DNA of 64,000 bases from positions 21,879 through 85,878 of the forward strand of contig NZ_JAAHHT010000005.1 of assembly GCF_010672085.1 (NCBI RefSeq). Direction: 5' to 3'. The stretch comes from Okeania sp. SIO3I5 (GTDB lineage: Bacteria > Cyanobacteriota > Cyanobacteriia > Cyanobacteriales > Microcoleaceae). The translations under genes and the position numbers were made by a program. The notes beneath the pieces are model-generated. The model searched no databases, had not been told where the DNA came from, and saw nothing but the letters and a program-made list of their open reading frames with translations. This document shows, one piece after another, positions 37,698 to 46,521 of this stretch; within the stretch, counting starts at the first letter, position 1, and each line of letters opens with the position of its first letter.

Positions 37698-39074
37698 TTA
37701 CACTAAATTTTCAATTGCATCTGTATTAGTTGGTAATTCTTGAGTCAAAATTTCAGCACCTTTTGTGGTAACTAAAACGTCATCTTCAATCCTAATACCT
37801 CGAACATCGGAAAAATATTCTAGCTTTTCCCAATTGACAATATTCTGATATTTTTGTTGCATTTCTAAGTCATTTAAAATTGCTGGAACTTGATAAAAAC
37901 CAGGTTCAATTGTAACTATCATTCCGGGAATTAAAGGTCGATTTAATCGCAAAAAACCTAAACCAAAACGACTACTACGTTCCCGACCTATTTCATATCC
38001 TGCTAAATCTCCTAAATCTTCCATATCGTGTACATCTAAACCTAATAAATGACCGACTCCGTGGGGAAAAAATAAGGCATGAGCATCCATTTCTACTAAG
38101 TCTTCTGGTTTTCCTTTTAAAATTTCTAAATCTACTAATCCTTCAGCAATAACTTGAGCTGCTAATAAATGAATATCTAAATATTCTACACCTGGTTTAA
38201 TTTGAGAAATGCAGCGATCATGGGCAGCTAAAACTACATCATAAATATCTTTTTGTGTGGGAGAAAATTTACCAGAAACCGGCCAAGTTCGAGTCACATC
38301 ACTTGCCCAACCTAAAGTTGTTTCTGCTCCCACATCTGCTAATAGTAAATCTCCTGTTTGTAGAGGATGATAATATTCTCCATTGTGCAAAACTTCCCCA
38401 TGTACAGTCACAATACTAGGGTAAGCACAAGTCATGTTATGAGAAATAATAATACTCTCCATTGCAGCGCGGATATTTGCTTCAAATTTAGCATTTTTTG
38501 TGGCTGCCATTCCTGCTTTATGCGCTTCTACTGTTACTGCTGCTGCTTGTTTGATTTCTGTTAAAGCTGTATCATCATGGCTAAGTCTTAAAGAGATAAT
38601 TGCTTGAGTTAATTCTAAGTCAATTTCTTGAGGTTTATTAGAAGGAAAAATATCGCGATTTAAAATCTGAGATTGTGTAATTTTAGTAGTGGGGTTTTGT
38701 ACAGAAATAGTTGCTGAATTTTGGGCGTGGGATTTTAATTCTGACATCGGAAAAGCAGCATCAGCACCTATAATTTCTGCGAGGCGATCGCGTGTTGGTA
38801 TTTCTCCATGCCAAAGTAGATTACTTGGCGGTGGATTATCCATAAATAGTGCTAATTTTCCTGCTTCTAAACGGATAGCAGCATCTTCAATAGGTAGGCC
38901 AGCAAAATAAAGAAAATGACTGCTAGAACGGAAGGGAAAAGTATTAAGTGGAAAGTTCCGGATACTAGGACTTCCCGACCAAAGTATGGCTGGAAAATTA
39001 ATTAAGTTAGTTAATTTTTCTCGTCGGTTACGGAGTGTTGTGGATAGAGAAGTATGATTAGTTGGAATTTGCAT
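37698..39074 (-). CDS. pepP: Xaa-Pro aminopeptidase (M24B family)
   Basis: This 458-residue metalloprotease removes N-terminal residues that precede proline. The N-terminal creatinase-like domain (FPFRSSSHFLYFAGL) is followed by the pita-bread catalytic domain. All five metal ligands are visible: Asp in LLADVGAE and WASDVTRTWP, His in FPHGVGHLLGLDVHD, Glu in TIEPGFY and Glu in GIRIEDDVLV. The length fits bacterial PepP (about 440). The gene is monocistronic. Confidence 0.94.
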   Translation of the reverse strand: MQIPTNHTSLSTTLRNRREKLTNLINFPAILWSGSPSIRNFPLNTFPFRSSSHFLYFAGLPIEDAAIRLEAGKLALFMDNPPPSNLLWHGEIPTRDRLAEIIGADAAFPMSELKSHAQNSATISVQNPTTKITQSQILNRDIFPSNKPQEIDLELTQAIISLRLSHDDTALTEIKQAAAVTVEAHKAGMAATKNAKFEANIRAAMESIIISHNMTCAYPSIVTVHGEVLHNGEYYHPLQTGDLLLADVGAETTLGWASDVTRTWPVSGKFSPTQKDIYDVVLAAHDRCISQIKPGVEYLDIHLLAAQVIAEGLVDLEILKGKPEDLVEMDAHALFFPHGVGHLLGLDVHDMEDLGDLAGYEIGRERSSRFGLGFLRLNRPLIPGMIVTIEPGFYQVPAILNDLEMQQKYQNIVNWEKLEYFSDVRGIRIEDDVLVTTKGAEILTQELPTNTDAIENLV

Positions 39075-39842
39075 GGTAGTTATTTATTGAGTAATTACTG
39101 ATAGTTACTAGGAACTTTTCTTAACGAAGTTAGAAGTCAGAAGTCAACCCACCCCTAACCCCTCCCAGGAGGGGCAGTTAGAAGTTATTTTTGTAACGGG
39201 GATTTGAGCCCCGCTCCAAAAATATTTTGCCAATCAAGGCGGGATTTTAGACCCTATTATTTTGATAAAAATTCTACCCTAAAAAGCTGTTTTTAAACTC
39301 ATAAAAACCTCTCTCCAAACCTCTCTCCTGCTTTTGAGAGAGGCTTTGAAACCCCCATTCCCTATTCCCCCTTTCAAAGCTATGCTTTATAAACAAACAT
39401 CTTTCTCTTTTCATAAAACTTGACAACATAGACAAGTTATGTTGAAGTCTTGAATCGGCTTTTTCAGGAGAAAAGAGTATTTTTCAATACACTTTTTTAT
39501 GAATGTAGACAGAATTCTTCCTCCCCCCTCCTCCCCATCCTCCCCATTCTCCCCATCCTCCCCATTCTCCCACAAGGGTTTCAAGAGTTCCTTATAAGGG
39601 ATAGCGCATCATCGGGGGGCAGGGGGGATAGGAATGGGGCAGGGGAATTTTTAGGATTCATCGGTTCTATGCAATACTTCTCAAACAACTTCTAAGTAGT
39701 AGGAGTTTAGTATCTAAAACCTGAATTTAAGCAATACAAGCATTTTGCCACAGATACACGGAAAATTAAATTTTTTGACTAAAACCCTATGAAGAACTGA
39801 TAGGATTTCTCCATGAATTTGTACTTAATAAGAATAGTTAGT
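39075..39842. repeat. Gap with one arm of a long inverted repeat
   Basis: Bases 39381-39605 (TATGCTTTATAAACAAACAT to TTCCTTATAAGGGATAG) occur again in inverted orientation at 63782-64000, with a C/T microsatellite in the middle of both. Upstream are CCCCTCC-rich hairpin fragments (about 39150-39180). No gene. Confidence 0.8.
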
Positions 39843-39944
39843 CATGACTTACGCAAAGAAACCCGGTTTCTACCGTAAATCATTGTTTTTGACAATAAGC
39901 ATCTACGAGAAACCGGGTTTCTGGGTTCGTCTGCGTAAGTCCTG
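39843..39944. mobile_element. CAGGACTTACGC-type MITE, copy 8
   Basis: The left end CATGACTTACGC and right end GCGTAAGTCCTG are flanked by TTAGT (39838-39842, 39945-39949). The core is the GAAACCCGGTTTC hairpin type, closely matching copy 7. Confidence 0.85.
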
Positions 39945-40226
39945 TTAGTGTAATAAACTCTGAGCAATAATTGCACCAAATTTCAGACAAATGAGCTACA
40001 AAGAGCGAATAGTAAAATTTTTAAACCATTGTTACAAAGAAATGGTATAATCACCCTTCAACTCATTTTAATAGACTTGAACTATACACCTCTAAAATTC
40101 TTTTCTAGGGGGATGGAGCTACAGTTATTTTTATTTTTTTCTACTCTCTATTTCGTACTCCCTAAAATGGTAAAATATAGAGTCTATCCAAATATAACCT
40201 CAATCAAAATTAACCACAAAAATCAA

Positions 40227-41303
40227 ATGTCAAATAGAAAATTTTGGATTGTTAGTTCGACTATTTTATTAGTAGCAGTAGTGACTATCTTTGCCCCTGG
40301 TATTACTCAAGAAATAAATCATGGAAGTATTGTCTGTAAAAATAATTGTTTCCAATCAATTCAAGTTAGCTCAATAGAAAATTTACAAGAAATTATTGGG
40401 AAAGATGCACAGATAGAAAAAGTAGCCGAAGGTTTCAAATTTATTGAAGGTCCTGTTTGGCATCCAAAAGGTTTTTTACTATTTAGTGATATTCCTGAAA
40501 ATACAATTTATCAATGGCAACCTAATCAAGAAGTCAAGATATTTCGTAATCCTTCTGGAAATGCTAATGGTAATACACTAGATTTAGAAGGAAGATTAAT
40601 TACTGGCGAACATAGTAATCGTCGAGTATCGCGAACTGAAAAAGATGGAAAAATAGTGACAATTGTTGATGAATATAACGGTAAACGTCTGAATAGTCCG
40701 AATGATTTAGTTGTCAAATCAGATGGTAGTATTTATTTTACTGACCCTCCTTATGGGATTAAATCAGAACAAGAAGAATTAGGTTTTTATGGTGTTTATC
40801 GAATTGCACCAGATGGTAAATTAACTCTATTAATTGATGATTTTGTTCGCCCTAATGGTATTGCTCTTTCTCCTGATGAAACCAAACTTTATGTTAATGA
40901 TTCTGAAAAAGGTCATATTCGTATTTTTGATATTAAGTCAGATGGAACTCTAGAAAATGGAAGAATTTTTGCTGAATTAAAAGACCCGAATAAAAGAGGT
41001 GTTCCTGATGGAATGAAAGTAGATTTACAGGGAAATATTTATAGCACCGGACCAGGAGGAGTTTGGGTTTTTTCTGCGTCGGGAAAATTGCTAGGAATTA
41101 TTGCTGTACCGGAGAAAGTTGCTAATTTAGCATGGGGAAATAATGACTATAAAACTCTTTATTTAACTGCTAGTAAAAGTCTGTACAGAATTAATCTTAA
41201 AGTTACTGGAGTTAAACCGTTTCACGGAAGTCAGAAGTCAGTAGGGGCAAATGGCCATTCACCCGTACAAGTTAGATTTGATAGGCTAAAAACTTTGATA
41301 TGA
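40227..41303 (+). CDS. SMP-30/gluconolactonase-like protein, secreted
   Basis: This beta-propeller lactonase-type protein has an N-terminal signal or anchor segment (FWIVSSTILLVAVVTIFAPG). Metal-site motifs are GFKFIEGPVWH (Glu), RLNSPNDLVV (Asn/Asp), RPNGIALSPD (Asn) and GVPDGMKVD (Asp). The frame is open 66 codons further up, but that part is low-complexity and ATG 40227 (MSNRKFW) begins the signal peptide. The protein should end near LKVTGVKP; the last 24 or so residues (GSQKSVGANGHSPVQV...) are encoded by a repeat and a damaged palindromic core (about 41229-41270), so the C-terminus has been extended by an inserted element. Lactone substrate unknown. Confidence 0.88.
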   Translation: MSNRKFWIVSSTILLVAVVTIFAPGITQEINHGSIVCKNNCFQSIQVSSIENLQEIIGKDAQIEKVAEGFKFIEGPVWHPKGFLLFSDIPENTIYQWQPNQEVKIFRNPSGNANGNTLDLEGRLITGEHSNRRVSRTEKDGKIVTIVDEYNGKRLNSPNDLVVKSDGSIYFTDPPYGIKSEQEELGFYGVYRIAPDGKLTLLIDDFVRPNGIALSPDETKLYVNDSEKGHIRIFDIKSDGTLENGRIFAELKDPNKRGVPDGMKVDLQGNIYSTGPGGVWVFSASGKLLGIIAVPEKVANLAWGNNDYKTLYLTASKSLYRINLKVTGVKPFHGSQKSVGANGHSPVQVRFDRLKTLI

Positions 41304-41562
41304 CAACAGTTTCAGGCAATTATTTGACTTTTAAAGTTTGAAACTATTTATAACATCCTTAAAGTGAATTGGTATTATACCTGGTCAAATGAAGTAGCTA
41401 GGTGAGCAACATATCCGAACTTTTTGCTTGTGTATGACATCCTTTTAATGCCAGAATAGATACAACTAAATAGCTATCTGCATCCTTTTCAAGAATTACA
41501 TTCAAATATTTTCTCATTCCTTATTTTTACCCGTTCAATTTTCATGTTTTTGGAATTTTATT
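41304..41562. other. Gap without recognisable features
   Basis: AT-rich DNA between the lactonase and the PIN remnant; I see nothing in it. Confidence 0.5.
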
Positions 41563-41863
41563 TCATAAAAAACTATTTAAAAACTGACTCGGTGTAACAA
41601 TCAAAATATCTCGAAAAGGATGCAAATCTAATAAATCTTTGTCTCCTGTGATAATATGAGTGGCATTTCCAGAAATGGCTAATTCTAAGAATTTATTATC
41701 TTTAGGATATCGAAAAATCTCAATTTTTTCAGTAATATTAATTGTCTCTACCTTGTTTCTTAGAGCAGAAATAAATTGTAGTCTTTTGAAATAAATACTT
41801 GTCAAATTTTTTACGAATTAAGGTTTGAGATATTTCTTGATAGGTATTCTCAGAAATTAACAT
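41563..41863 (-). pseudogene. PIN-family toxin remnant (COG1569 type), frameshifted
   Basis: The C-terminal part reads VETINITEKIEIFRYPKDNK, then FLELAISGNATHIITGDKDL, a standard PIN toxin end. The preceding piece, LISENTYQEISQTLIRKKFD followed by KYL, is in another frame, so a frameshift lies near 41790-41800. The N-terminal third, with the first metal ligand, is missing; the 80-bp repeat array begins there. The gene cannot make an active nuclease. Confidence 0.75.
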
Positions 41864-41864
41864 A

Positions 41865-42104
41865 ATTTCTTGCTTTGGAGTGTTATAAGAAACCGGGTTT
41901 GTCGGAGTTAGATATTATACACTGAGGCATTTAAAACAAACATAGTTTCTTGCTTCGGAGTGTTATAAGAAACCGGGTTTGTCGGAGGTAGATATTACAC
42001 ACTGAGGCATTTAAAACAAACATAGTTTCTTGCTTCGGAGTGTTATAAGAAACCGGGTTTGTCGGAGTTAGATATTATACACTGAGGCATTTAAAACAAA
42101 CCCG
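41865..42104. repeat. Three tandem 80-bp repeats
   Basis: Units of 80 bp hold GTTTCTTGCTTCGGAGTG, AAGAAACCGGGTTTGTCGGA and ACACTGAGGCATTTAAAACA. They separate the two halves of a destroyed antitoxin-toxin locus and share the AGAAACCGGGTTT word with repeats at 2111-2371. Confidence 0.85.
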
Positions 42105-42118
42105 GTTTCTGCGCTGTT

Positions 42119-42196
42119 TTATACTGATACTACTGGTTCTGCTGCTCGGTACCCTTTGGCAATTTCAGGGTCAACTTGAATGGTAATATTTTCCAT
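42119..42196 (-). pseudogene. Antitoxin remnant (25 residues)
   Basis: MENITIQVDPEIAKGYRAAE followed by a stop in repeat sequence. The beginning matches small cyanobacterial antitoxins that precede PIN toxins, and it is placed as expected upstream of the toxin remnant on the same strand. The C-terminal part has been replaced by repeat DNA. Confidence 0.65.
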
Positions 42197-42345
42197 GATA
42201 AATTAAAGTTAGTTAATCTATTTTAGAAGTTGATGAAGATAACAAGATTCCACTAATTGAAAGGGGAGGCTAATAAAGCTAAGTTATTGAATTATTGAAT
42301 TATCAATTATTTCGTAATTCCTGAGAATGAAAACAAAATTAATAA

Positions 42346-43213
42346 CTAAACACAACGATAAAGCTCATCTAATAAGGCTTGAGTTTTTTCACTAACTTGA
42401 CAATAATTTGTTGCCGAATTAGCAACACCATTGAACACCAAATCAGCAAAATTTTCGACCATTTTTACCTGAGAACTTTGCTCACTTTTTACCTCAATAA
42501 ATTTGAAATCCGCACGGGTATCTAGACCATTTTTGAGATAAAAACCAGCCTTGAGATCAGGATTTTTAAAGACAGAACTATTCACCCAATCTAACACAAA
42601 ATCATCTAGGGTAATAATACCTTTTGTGCCAATTAAGACTAAATCCATCGTTACCGCACCTGAGGTATATCCTGCATCCCAAGTCGAGGTACTGTCATCA
42701 TCAAAAGCCAGCATACCACAAGCACGAACGATCGCCCCAGTTTTGGCATCTCGTTCAACTTTAGCTGAAGTTTGGCTTAGATTAATGTTAGGAGCTAAAA
42801 ATTCAACTGTTGCCCGCATATTATACCAACCCAAGTCCCCTAAAGCCCCCGTTGGCTCCAATTCTTGATTCAAACGAATATTATTGCGATCGCTAACAGG
42901 AAAATAGAAAGCACTTCGTATCGCTTGAATCTTACCAATGCTTTCCTCCATAGTTTCCTTAATAGTTGCAATCCTGGGATGATGAACAAAATGGGTTGCA
43001 TCCATAAACAAAACTTGATTTTCCCTACAAGCTACAGTAATCTTTTGCAAAGACTCTAACGTCACAAAGGGTTTATCCACTAAAACGTGCTTTTTGCTTT
43101 GTGCAGCTACCACAGCAATTTCTTCTTTTAAGGCAGTAGGAGTCGCGATATAAATTGCATCCACCCCAGAATCAGCGATTAAATCCTGCCAACTGTCAAA
43201 CCCTTTAACATCC
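42346..43213 (-). pseudogene. Gfo/Idh/MocA-type oxidoreductase, C-terminal part of a split gene
   Basis: The fragment begins DVKGFDSWQDLIADSGVDAI, followed by YIATPTALKEE and HVLVDKPF, and carries the whole C-terminal substrate-binding domain (GALGDLGWYNMRATVEFLAP). It lacks the first 55 residues, which lie at 44469-44635 on the other side of a TnpB element. Joining the two parts restores one frame (VINSL-T-DVKGFD). The family reduces or oxidises sugars and related substrates with NAD(P). If translated from the internal GTG at 43164 it would lack the nucleotide-binding motif. Confidence 0.88.
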
Positions 43214-44468
43214 GTTCTTAGAAACCTATGATTATCTATATAAATCTATGATTTTCTCTAAATAACCTGTTCTATTCCTGCTTCGCTCCTGGCAACGTCG
43301 GCGTTATCCAGTCCACAGGCTGTCACGGTCGAACTGACCGCCATAGCTAAATTTAACGCTGCATTCAAGTCTCGATCACAACTGAAATTGCAGTGTTCGC
43401 AATTAAATACTCTCTCTGACAAAGACAGAGACTCTTTAACAGTTCCACACCTACTGCAAGTCTTAGAACTAGGGAACCATCTATCAACAATAATTAGCTC
43501 ACAACCGTATAACTCACACTTGTAATCTAACTGTCTGCGAAACTCATAAAAACCCATGTCCGCAACTGCCTTAGCTAGTTTATGGTTAGCCATCATTCCT
43601 GATACATTAAGGTCTTCTATTACTATTTGACTGTGGTTTTTAGCCAAATAAGTCGTCAGTTTATGCAATGTATCTTTTCTGATGTTTGCTATTGTGTTGT
43701 GTAATTGAGCTATTTTGAGTTGTGCTTCCTTCCAGTTATTAGAAAACTTGACTTTATTTCGGTTCAAGTATTGCAACCGAGAAAGTTTAGCTTCTAACTT
43801 TCTATAAGATTTAGCACCAGGAAATACTTCGCCAGTGGATAATGTTGCTAAAGATTTTATGCCTAAATCTACACCAACTACATCTACTGATTTTTCAGTA
43901 ATTTGAGTTTCTGTATCTGTTTTGAAACTAATAAACCATCTATCAGATGCCTTAGTTATAGTTACAGATTTAGGAGTTACATTATCTGGCAGTATTTCAT
44001 AAGTTTTAATCCATCCAATTCTTGGTAATTTAATCTGATTAAAACCGACTGTAATTGAACCATCTAAAGTGAAACTATCGTCTCTACCTTTTTTCTTAAA
44101 TTTAGGTTGACCAGAGACTTTACTAAAGCAACGCTTCCAAGATTCTGACAAATACCTCAAAGCATATTGAGGCGCTGTTTTAGATACTTCATAATACCAA
44201 CAGTTAAATGGTTTAACCATTGCTACTAAAAGTTTATGCAGGTCGATTGCGCTAGGAAATTTCAGTTTACTATTAGGATTATTAGAATTGTGATTAAGAA
44301 TGTTTCTAGTTAGCCATAACCCCCAATTATAGGCATGACGAGCTACACCAGCGTGTTTGGCAAGTAAAGTTTTTTGCTGATTATTTGGGTGTAGTTCAGT
44401 TTTGAATCCTAGTAGCATTAAATCAAATTATAGATAATCATAGATTATACAAGATAATCATAGATTAT
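43214..44468 (-). mobile_element. IS200/IS605-type element with tnpB only (IS1341-like)
   Basis: The boundaries come from the interrupted gene and from the decayed copy at 61284. The left end (minus strand) follows the sequence TTGAC; the right end is ATAGGTTTCTAAGAAC. There are no terminal inverted repeats and no target duplication. Sub-terminal hairpins ATAATC-ATA-GATTAT (left, twice) and AAATC-ATA-GATTT (right) are visible. This is the standard layout of single-strand transposons. There is no tnpA. Confidence 0.85.
43258..44418 (-). CDS. tnpB: TnpB RNA-guided nuclease of IS200/IS605 family
   Basis: This 386-residue protein is complete. The split RuvC active site is intact: VGVDLGIKS (D184), IVIEDLNVSG (E269) and CDRDLNAALNL (D350). 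A zinc ribbon has CSRCG (C321, C324) and CEHC (C340, C343). TnpB proteins cut DNA using a guide RNA transcribed from the element's right end, next to a short motif equal to the transposition target. The stop is only 44 bp from the right end, so the guide RNA scaffold must overlap the 3' end of the gene. Confidence 0.93.
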   Translation of the reverse strand: MLLGFKTELHPNNQQKTLLAKHAGVARHAYNWGLWLTRNILNHNSNNPNSKLKFPSAIDLHKLLVAMVKPFNCWYYEVSKTAPQYALRYLSESWKRCFSKVSGQPKFKKKGRDDSFTLDGSITVGFNQIKLPRIGWIKTYEILPDNVTPKSVTITKASDRWFISFKTDTETQITEKSVDVVGVDLGIKSLATLSTGEVFPGAKSYRKLEAKLSRLQYLNRNKVKFSNNWKEAQLKIAQLHNTIANIRKDTLHKLTTYLAKNHSQIVIEDLNVSGMMANHKLAKAVADMGFYEFRRQLDYKCELYGCELIIVDRWFPSSKTCSRCGTVKESLSLSERVFNCEHCNFSCDRDLNAALNLAMAVSSTVTACGLDNADVARSEAGIEQVI

Positions 44469-44635
44469 GTCAAGCTGTTAATTACCCCGAATTGTTGCCC
44501 AAATTCCTGTGCCCGAGAGATGGAACGACTAGCCACTCCGACTAAAGCACAGTTTTTGGCATCAACTAATGCTTCGGCAATCACCCTGGCAATAAATCCC
44601 GTTCCCACAATACCAAATCGTAATGTATTTGTCAT
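44469..44635 (-). pseudogene. Gfo/Idh/MocA-type oxidoreductase, N-terminal fragment
   Basis: Starts at ATG 44635 after an AAGGAG ribosome site and reads MTNTLRFGIVGTGFIARVIA, containing the Rossmann motif GxGxIA. It continues SRSISRAQEFGQQFGVINSL and stops within the TnpB element. With 42346-43213 it forms one gene. Confidence 0.88.
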
Positions 44636-44700
44636 ATATAGTCTCCTTAGTTAGATGATGAATTTAGCTGATTCAGATATTATCTAAAATAACTCGTAAT

Positions 44701-45213
44701 CTACTCATCTGGCAATAATTCTTCTAAAATTTCAGGTGTTAAACCGTTTTCTTCTGCTTCTTGACGAATTTGTTGGACAGTTTCTGCAAAACTTGTATTT
44801 TTGAAAAGTTCTGTATTAAGAATTGATTCTAAAATCTCTGGAGTCATTCCATTAGAAATTGCTTGTTCACTCCCTTCTTCCATAATATCTAAGAGTGGTT
44901 TTTGACTAACCGCTGTTTTCAGCATTAGGTTAAGAAACATTTGGATTTTTTGCTGTTTTTCTGGTTCTGCTTCTCGGTAGGATTTAGCAATTTCCGGGTC
45001 AACTGTCCATAATAGTTCTTCTGTTTTAGAAGATAAATCCGATCTTCCACTTGAACCCATTCCTAATGATTTGGGTAATTTTTGAGTTTTTTTAGTAAGA
45101 TAATTGGAGATTAATTCTTGGATAATTTCAGGAATAGATTTTCCTGTTTGAACGGCTACTTTGTGTAGGTTAGCTTCAGTTTCTTCTGGTAAATAAATTG
45201 TTGTTGGTTTCAT
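44701..45213 (-). CDS. CopG/RHH-type antitoxin-like protein with extended C-terminus
   Basis: The N-terminal MKPTTIYLPEETEANLHKVA and GKSIPEIIQELISNYL form a ribbon-helix-helix DNA-binding domain of the CopG type. The C-terminal half is unusual: it holds the antitoxin-like SYREAEPEKQQKIQMFLNL and two copies of NG(M/L)TPEILE(S/E)(I/L)L, suggesting fusion of two antitoxin modules. ATG 45213 is preferred over the upstream start at 45228. No toxin gene follows directly; the split oxidoreductase is next. Confidence 0.7.
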   Translation of the reverse strand: MKPTTIYLPEETEANLHKVAVQTGKSIPEIIQELISNYLTKKTQKLPKSLGMGSSGRSDLSSKTEELLWTVDPEIAKSYREAEPEKQQKIQMFLNLMLKTAVSQKPLLDIMEEGSEQAISNGMTPEILESILNTELFKNTSFAETVQQIRQEAEENGLTPEILEELLPDE

Positions 45214-45253
45214 TAGTAAAATCTTCAAGAAAAATAGATATTTTAATTATATA

Positions 45254-45544
45254 TCATTCATAGATATAATAGTCATGTTGTTCTGCTCCATTTGTAGGGA
45301 GTAGATTAATTTCATCTTCTGTGATATCTTGAATTAAAGATTGTGCTACTTCCCAGATAGGTTTATCGACTTTTTGGCTGGCTTTTTTTTCCAGAGTTTG
45401 TAATTCTAATTGGATGGCTTTTTTGAGTTCTGCAAATATTATATCTAGAGAATCTCCTTCAAACTGGCGATCGGTAATTTCTGGGCAAGATGCAGAGTAA
45501 CCAGATTCTTTTTTTTCTAGGGATATATTGATTTTGTATGGCAT
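45254..45544 (-). CDS. HicB-like small protein
   Basis: This 96-residue protein has an N-terminal half matching the partial RNase H-like HicB fold (INISLEKKESGYSASCPEI, DSLDIIFAELKKAIQ). The C-terminal NLLPTNGAEQHDYYIYE is a tail commonly seen in short cyanobacterial proteins next to PIN toxins. It may act as an antitoxin, but no HicA or PIN gene is adjacent. It lies 40 bp upstream of the CopG-like gene on the same strand. Confidence 0.65.
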   Translation of the reverse strand: MPYKINISLEKKESGYSASCPEITDRQFEGDSLDIIFAELKKAIQLELQTLEKKASQKVDKPIWEVAQSLIQDITEDEINLLPTNGAEQHDYYIYE

Positions 45545-45721
45545 TTAAAATTTTTCTCCTATGCACAAGTCAGTTAAACCTATGACTTCTTTCCTCAAAC
45601 TTTATCGTAACAGGTATTGCCCATAATTTAATTTGGTCGAAAATTGCATTTCCGACCAACTCTTTTTTTACTAAAATTATACTCATCGTTATCTATATAG
45701 TATTGAAAGCTTGAGTTTATC

Positions 45722-45946
45722 TCACTCAAACTTGCCATCAATACTACCAGTATAGAATGTGTACAAGTCGCCTTGAAAAGATTCAATTTTGTCTAAAATA
45801 AAATCAATCGAATTCCCTTGCAATAATACTTTTCCACTAGCAGGAAAACCATACTCATCTCTTTCAGTAATGTCTACCACCACCCATTGCTTAGGATACT
45901 TTTCTTCAATCTCTCGTATTCTTAGTTCTGGGGATTTTTTAACCAT
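45722..45946 (-). CDS. Small conserved hypothetical protein (74 residues)
   Basis: From ATG 45946 it reads MVKKSPELRIREIEEKYPKQ, then WVVVDITERDEYGFPASGKV and a short acidic end. The pattern (KYP-QWV-V--TE-D-YG-P--G-V) resembles the small DUF5678-type proteins found near antitoxins, but I am not certain. Earlier in-frame starts give a hydrophobic extension that looks untranslated. Confidence 0.55.
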   Translation of the reverse strand: MVKKSPELRIREIEEKYPKQWVVVDITERDEYGFPASGKVLLQGNSIDFILDKIESFQGDLYTFYTGSIDGKFE

Positions 45947-46012
45947 TTTAAGGATTTTTACTACAAGGATTACCAGTAATATTCTACAGTTCAAAACTTA
46001 GTAAAAACAAAG

Positions 46013-46051
46013 TGGGTTTGCTATGGCTTTCTACTCGTCCTAGCAAACCCA
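46013..46051 (-). terminator. Probable terminator of the CAP-RTX gene pair
   Basis: On the minus strand, TGGGTTTGCTA, a 17-nt loop and TAGCAAACCCA are followed by CTTTGTTTTTAC. It lies 15 bp after the stop of the 46067-46501 gene. The 11-bp perfect stem with a U-rich tail fits intrinsic termination. Confidence 0.65.
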
Positions 46052-46066
46052 AAAATCACTGTGTTA

Positions 46067-46501
46067 TCAGCCAAAAATAAAGCCGCTTCCTTCAGATATT
46101 AAGTTACTTACACCTGCAAAAATATCATTATTGTTATTAATCGGGAATCCCAAAAATGAGTCAGATGAATTTTCAAATCCCTGGTTGATTGTCTGTTCTT
46201 GTTGATTTATACCAGAGTCAAAATTCATTAACTCCTGGATTTTTACCTTTGCTTGCTCGAATGATTCTTCTACTAATAAATCTTCTTGACTTCCCTGTGG
46301 ATATTTATTTATATCGAGATAATTTTCTATTTTGTGTGACTCTCTATCTCCTGGGAAGAAAGATTGTATATAATTTCCTGGCCAGCTAGGAAGATTATGT
46401 TGGTCTTCAGGAACAGCTATTGCTGGAAAGCTTTTGAGACGGCTAGGAAAATCATCTTCTCTGTTGTCAAGTCTTTTTATTGCTCTTACTATTCGTAACA
46501 T
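46067..46501 (-). CDS. Hypothetical protein downstream of the CAP-RTX gene
   Basis: I do not recognise this 144-residue protein. It has a basic start (MLRIVRAIKRLDNRED), a proline-containing middle (LPSWPGNYIQSFFPGDRE), and an Asn/Gln-rich, then hydrophobic, Gly/Phe-rich C-terminus (DIFAGVSNLISEGSGFIFG). It begins 20 bp after the RTX gene and precedes a terminator-like hairpin, so the two are probably co-transcribed. The C-terminus could be a type I secretion signal or a contact to its neighbour; this is a guess. Confidence 0.6.
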   Translation of the reverse strand: MLRIVRAIKRLDNREDDFPSRLKSFPAIAVPEDQHNLPSWPGNYIQSFFPGDRESHKIENYLDINKYPQGSQEDLLVEESFEQAKVKIQELMNFDSGINQQEQTINQGFENSSDSFLGFPINNNNDIFAGVSNLISEGSGFIFG

Positions 46502-46521
46502 TCTTTTGATCGAGCATTACT

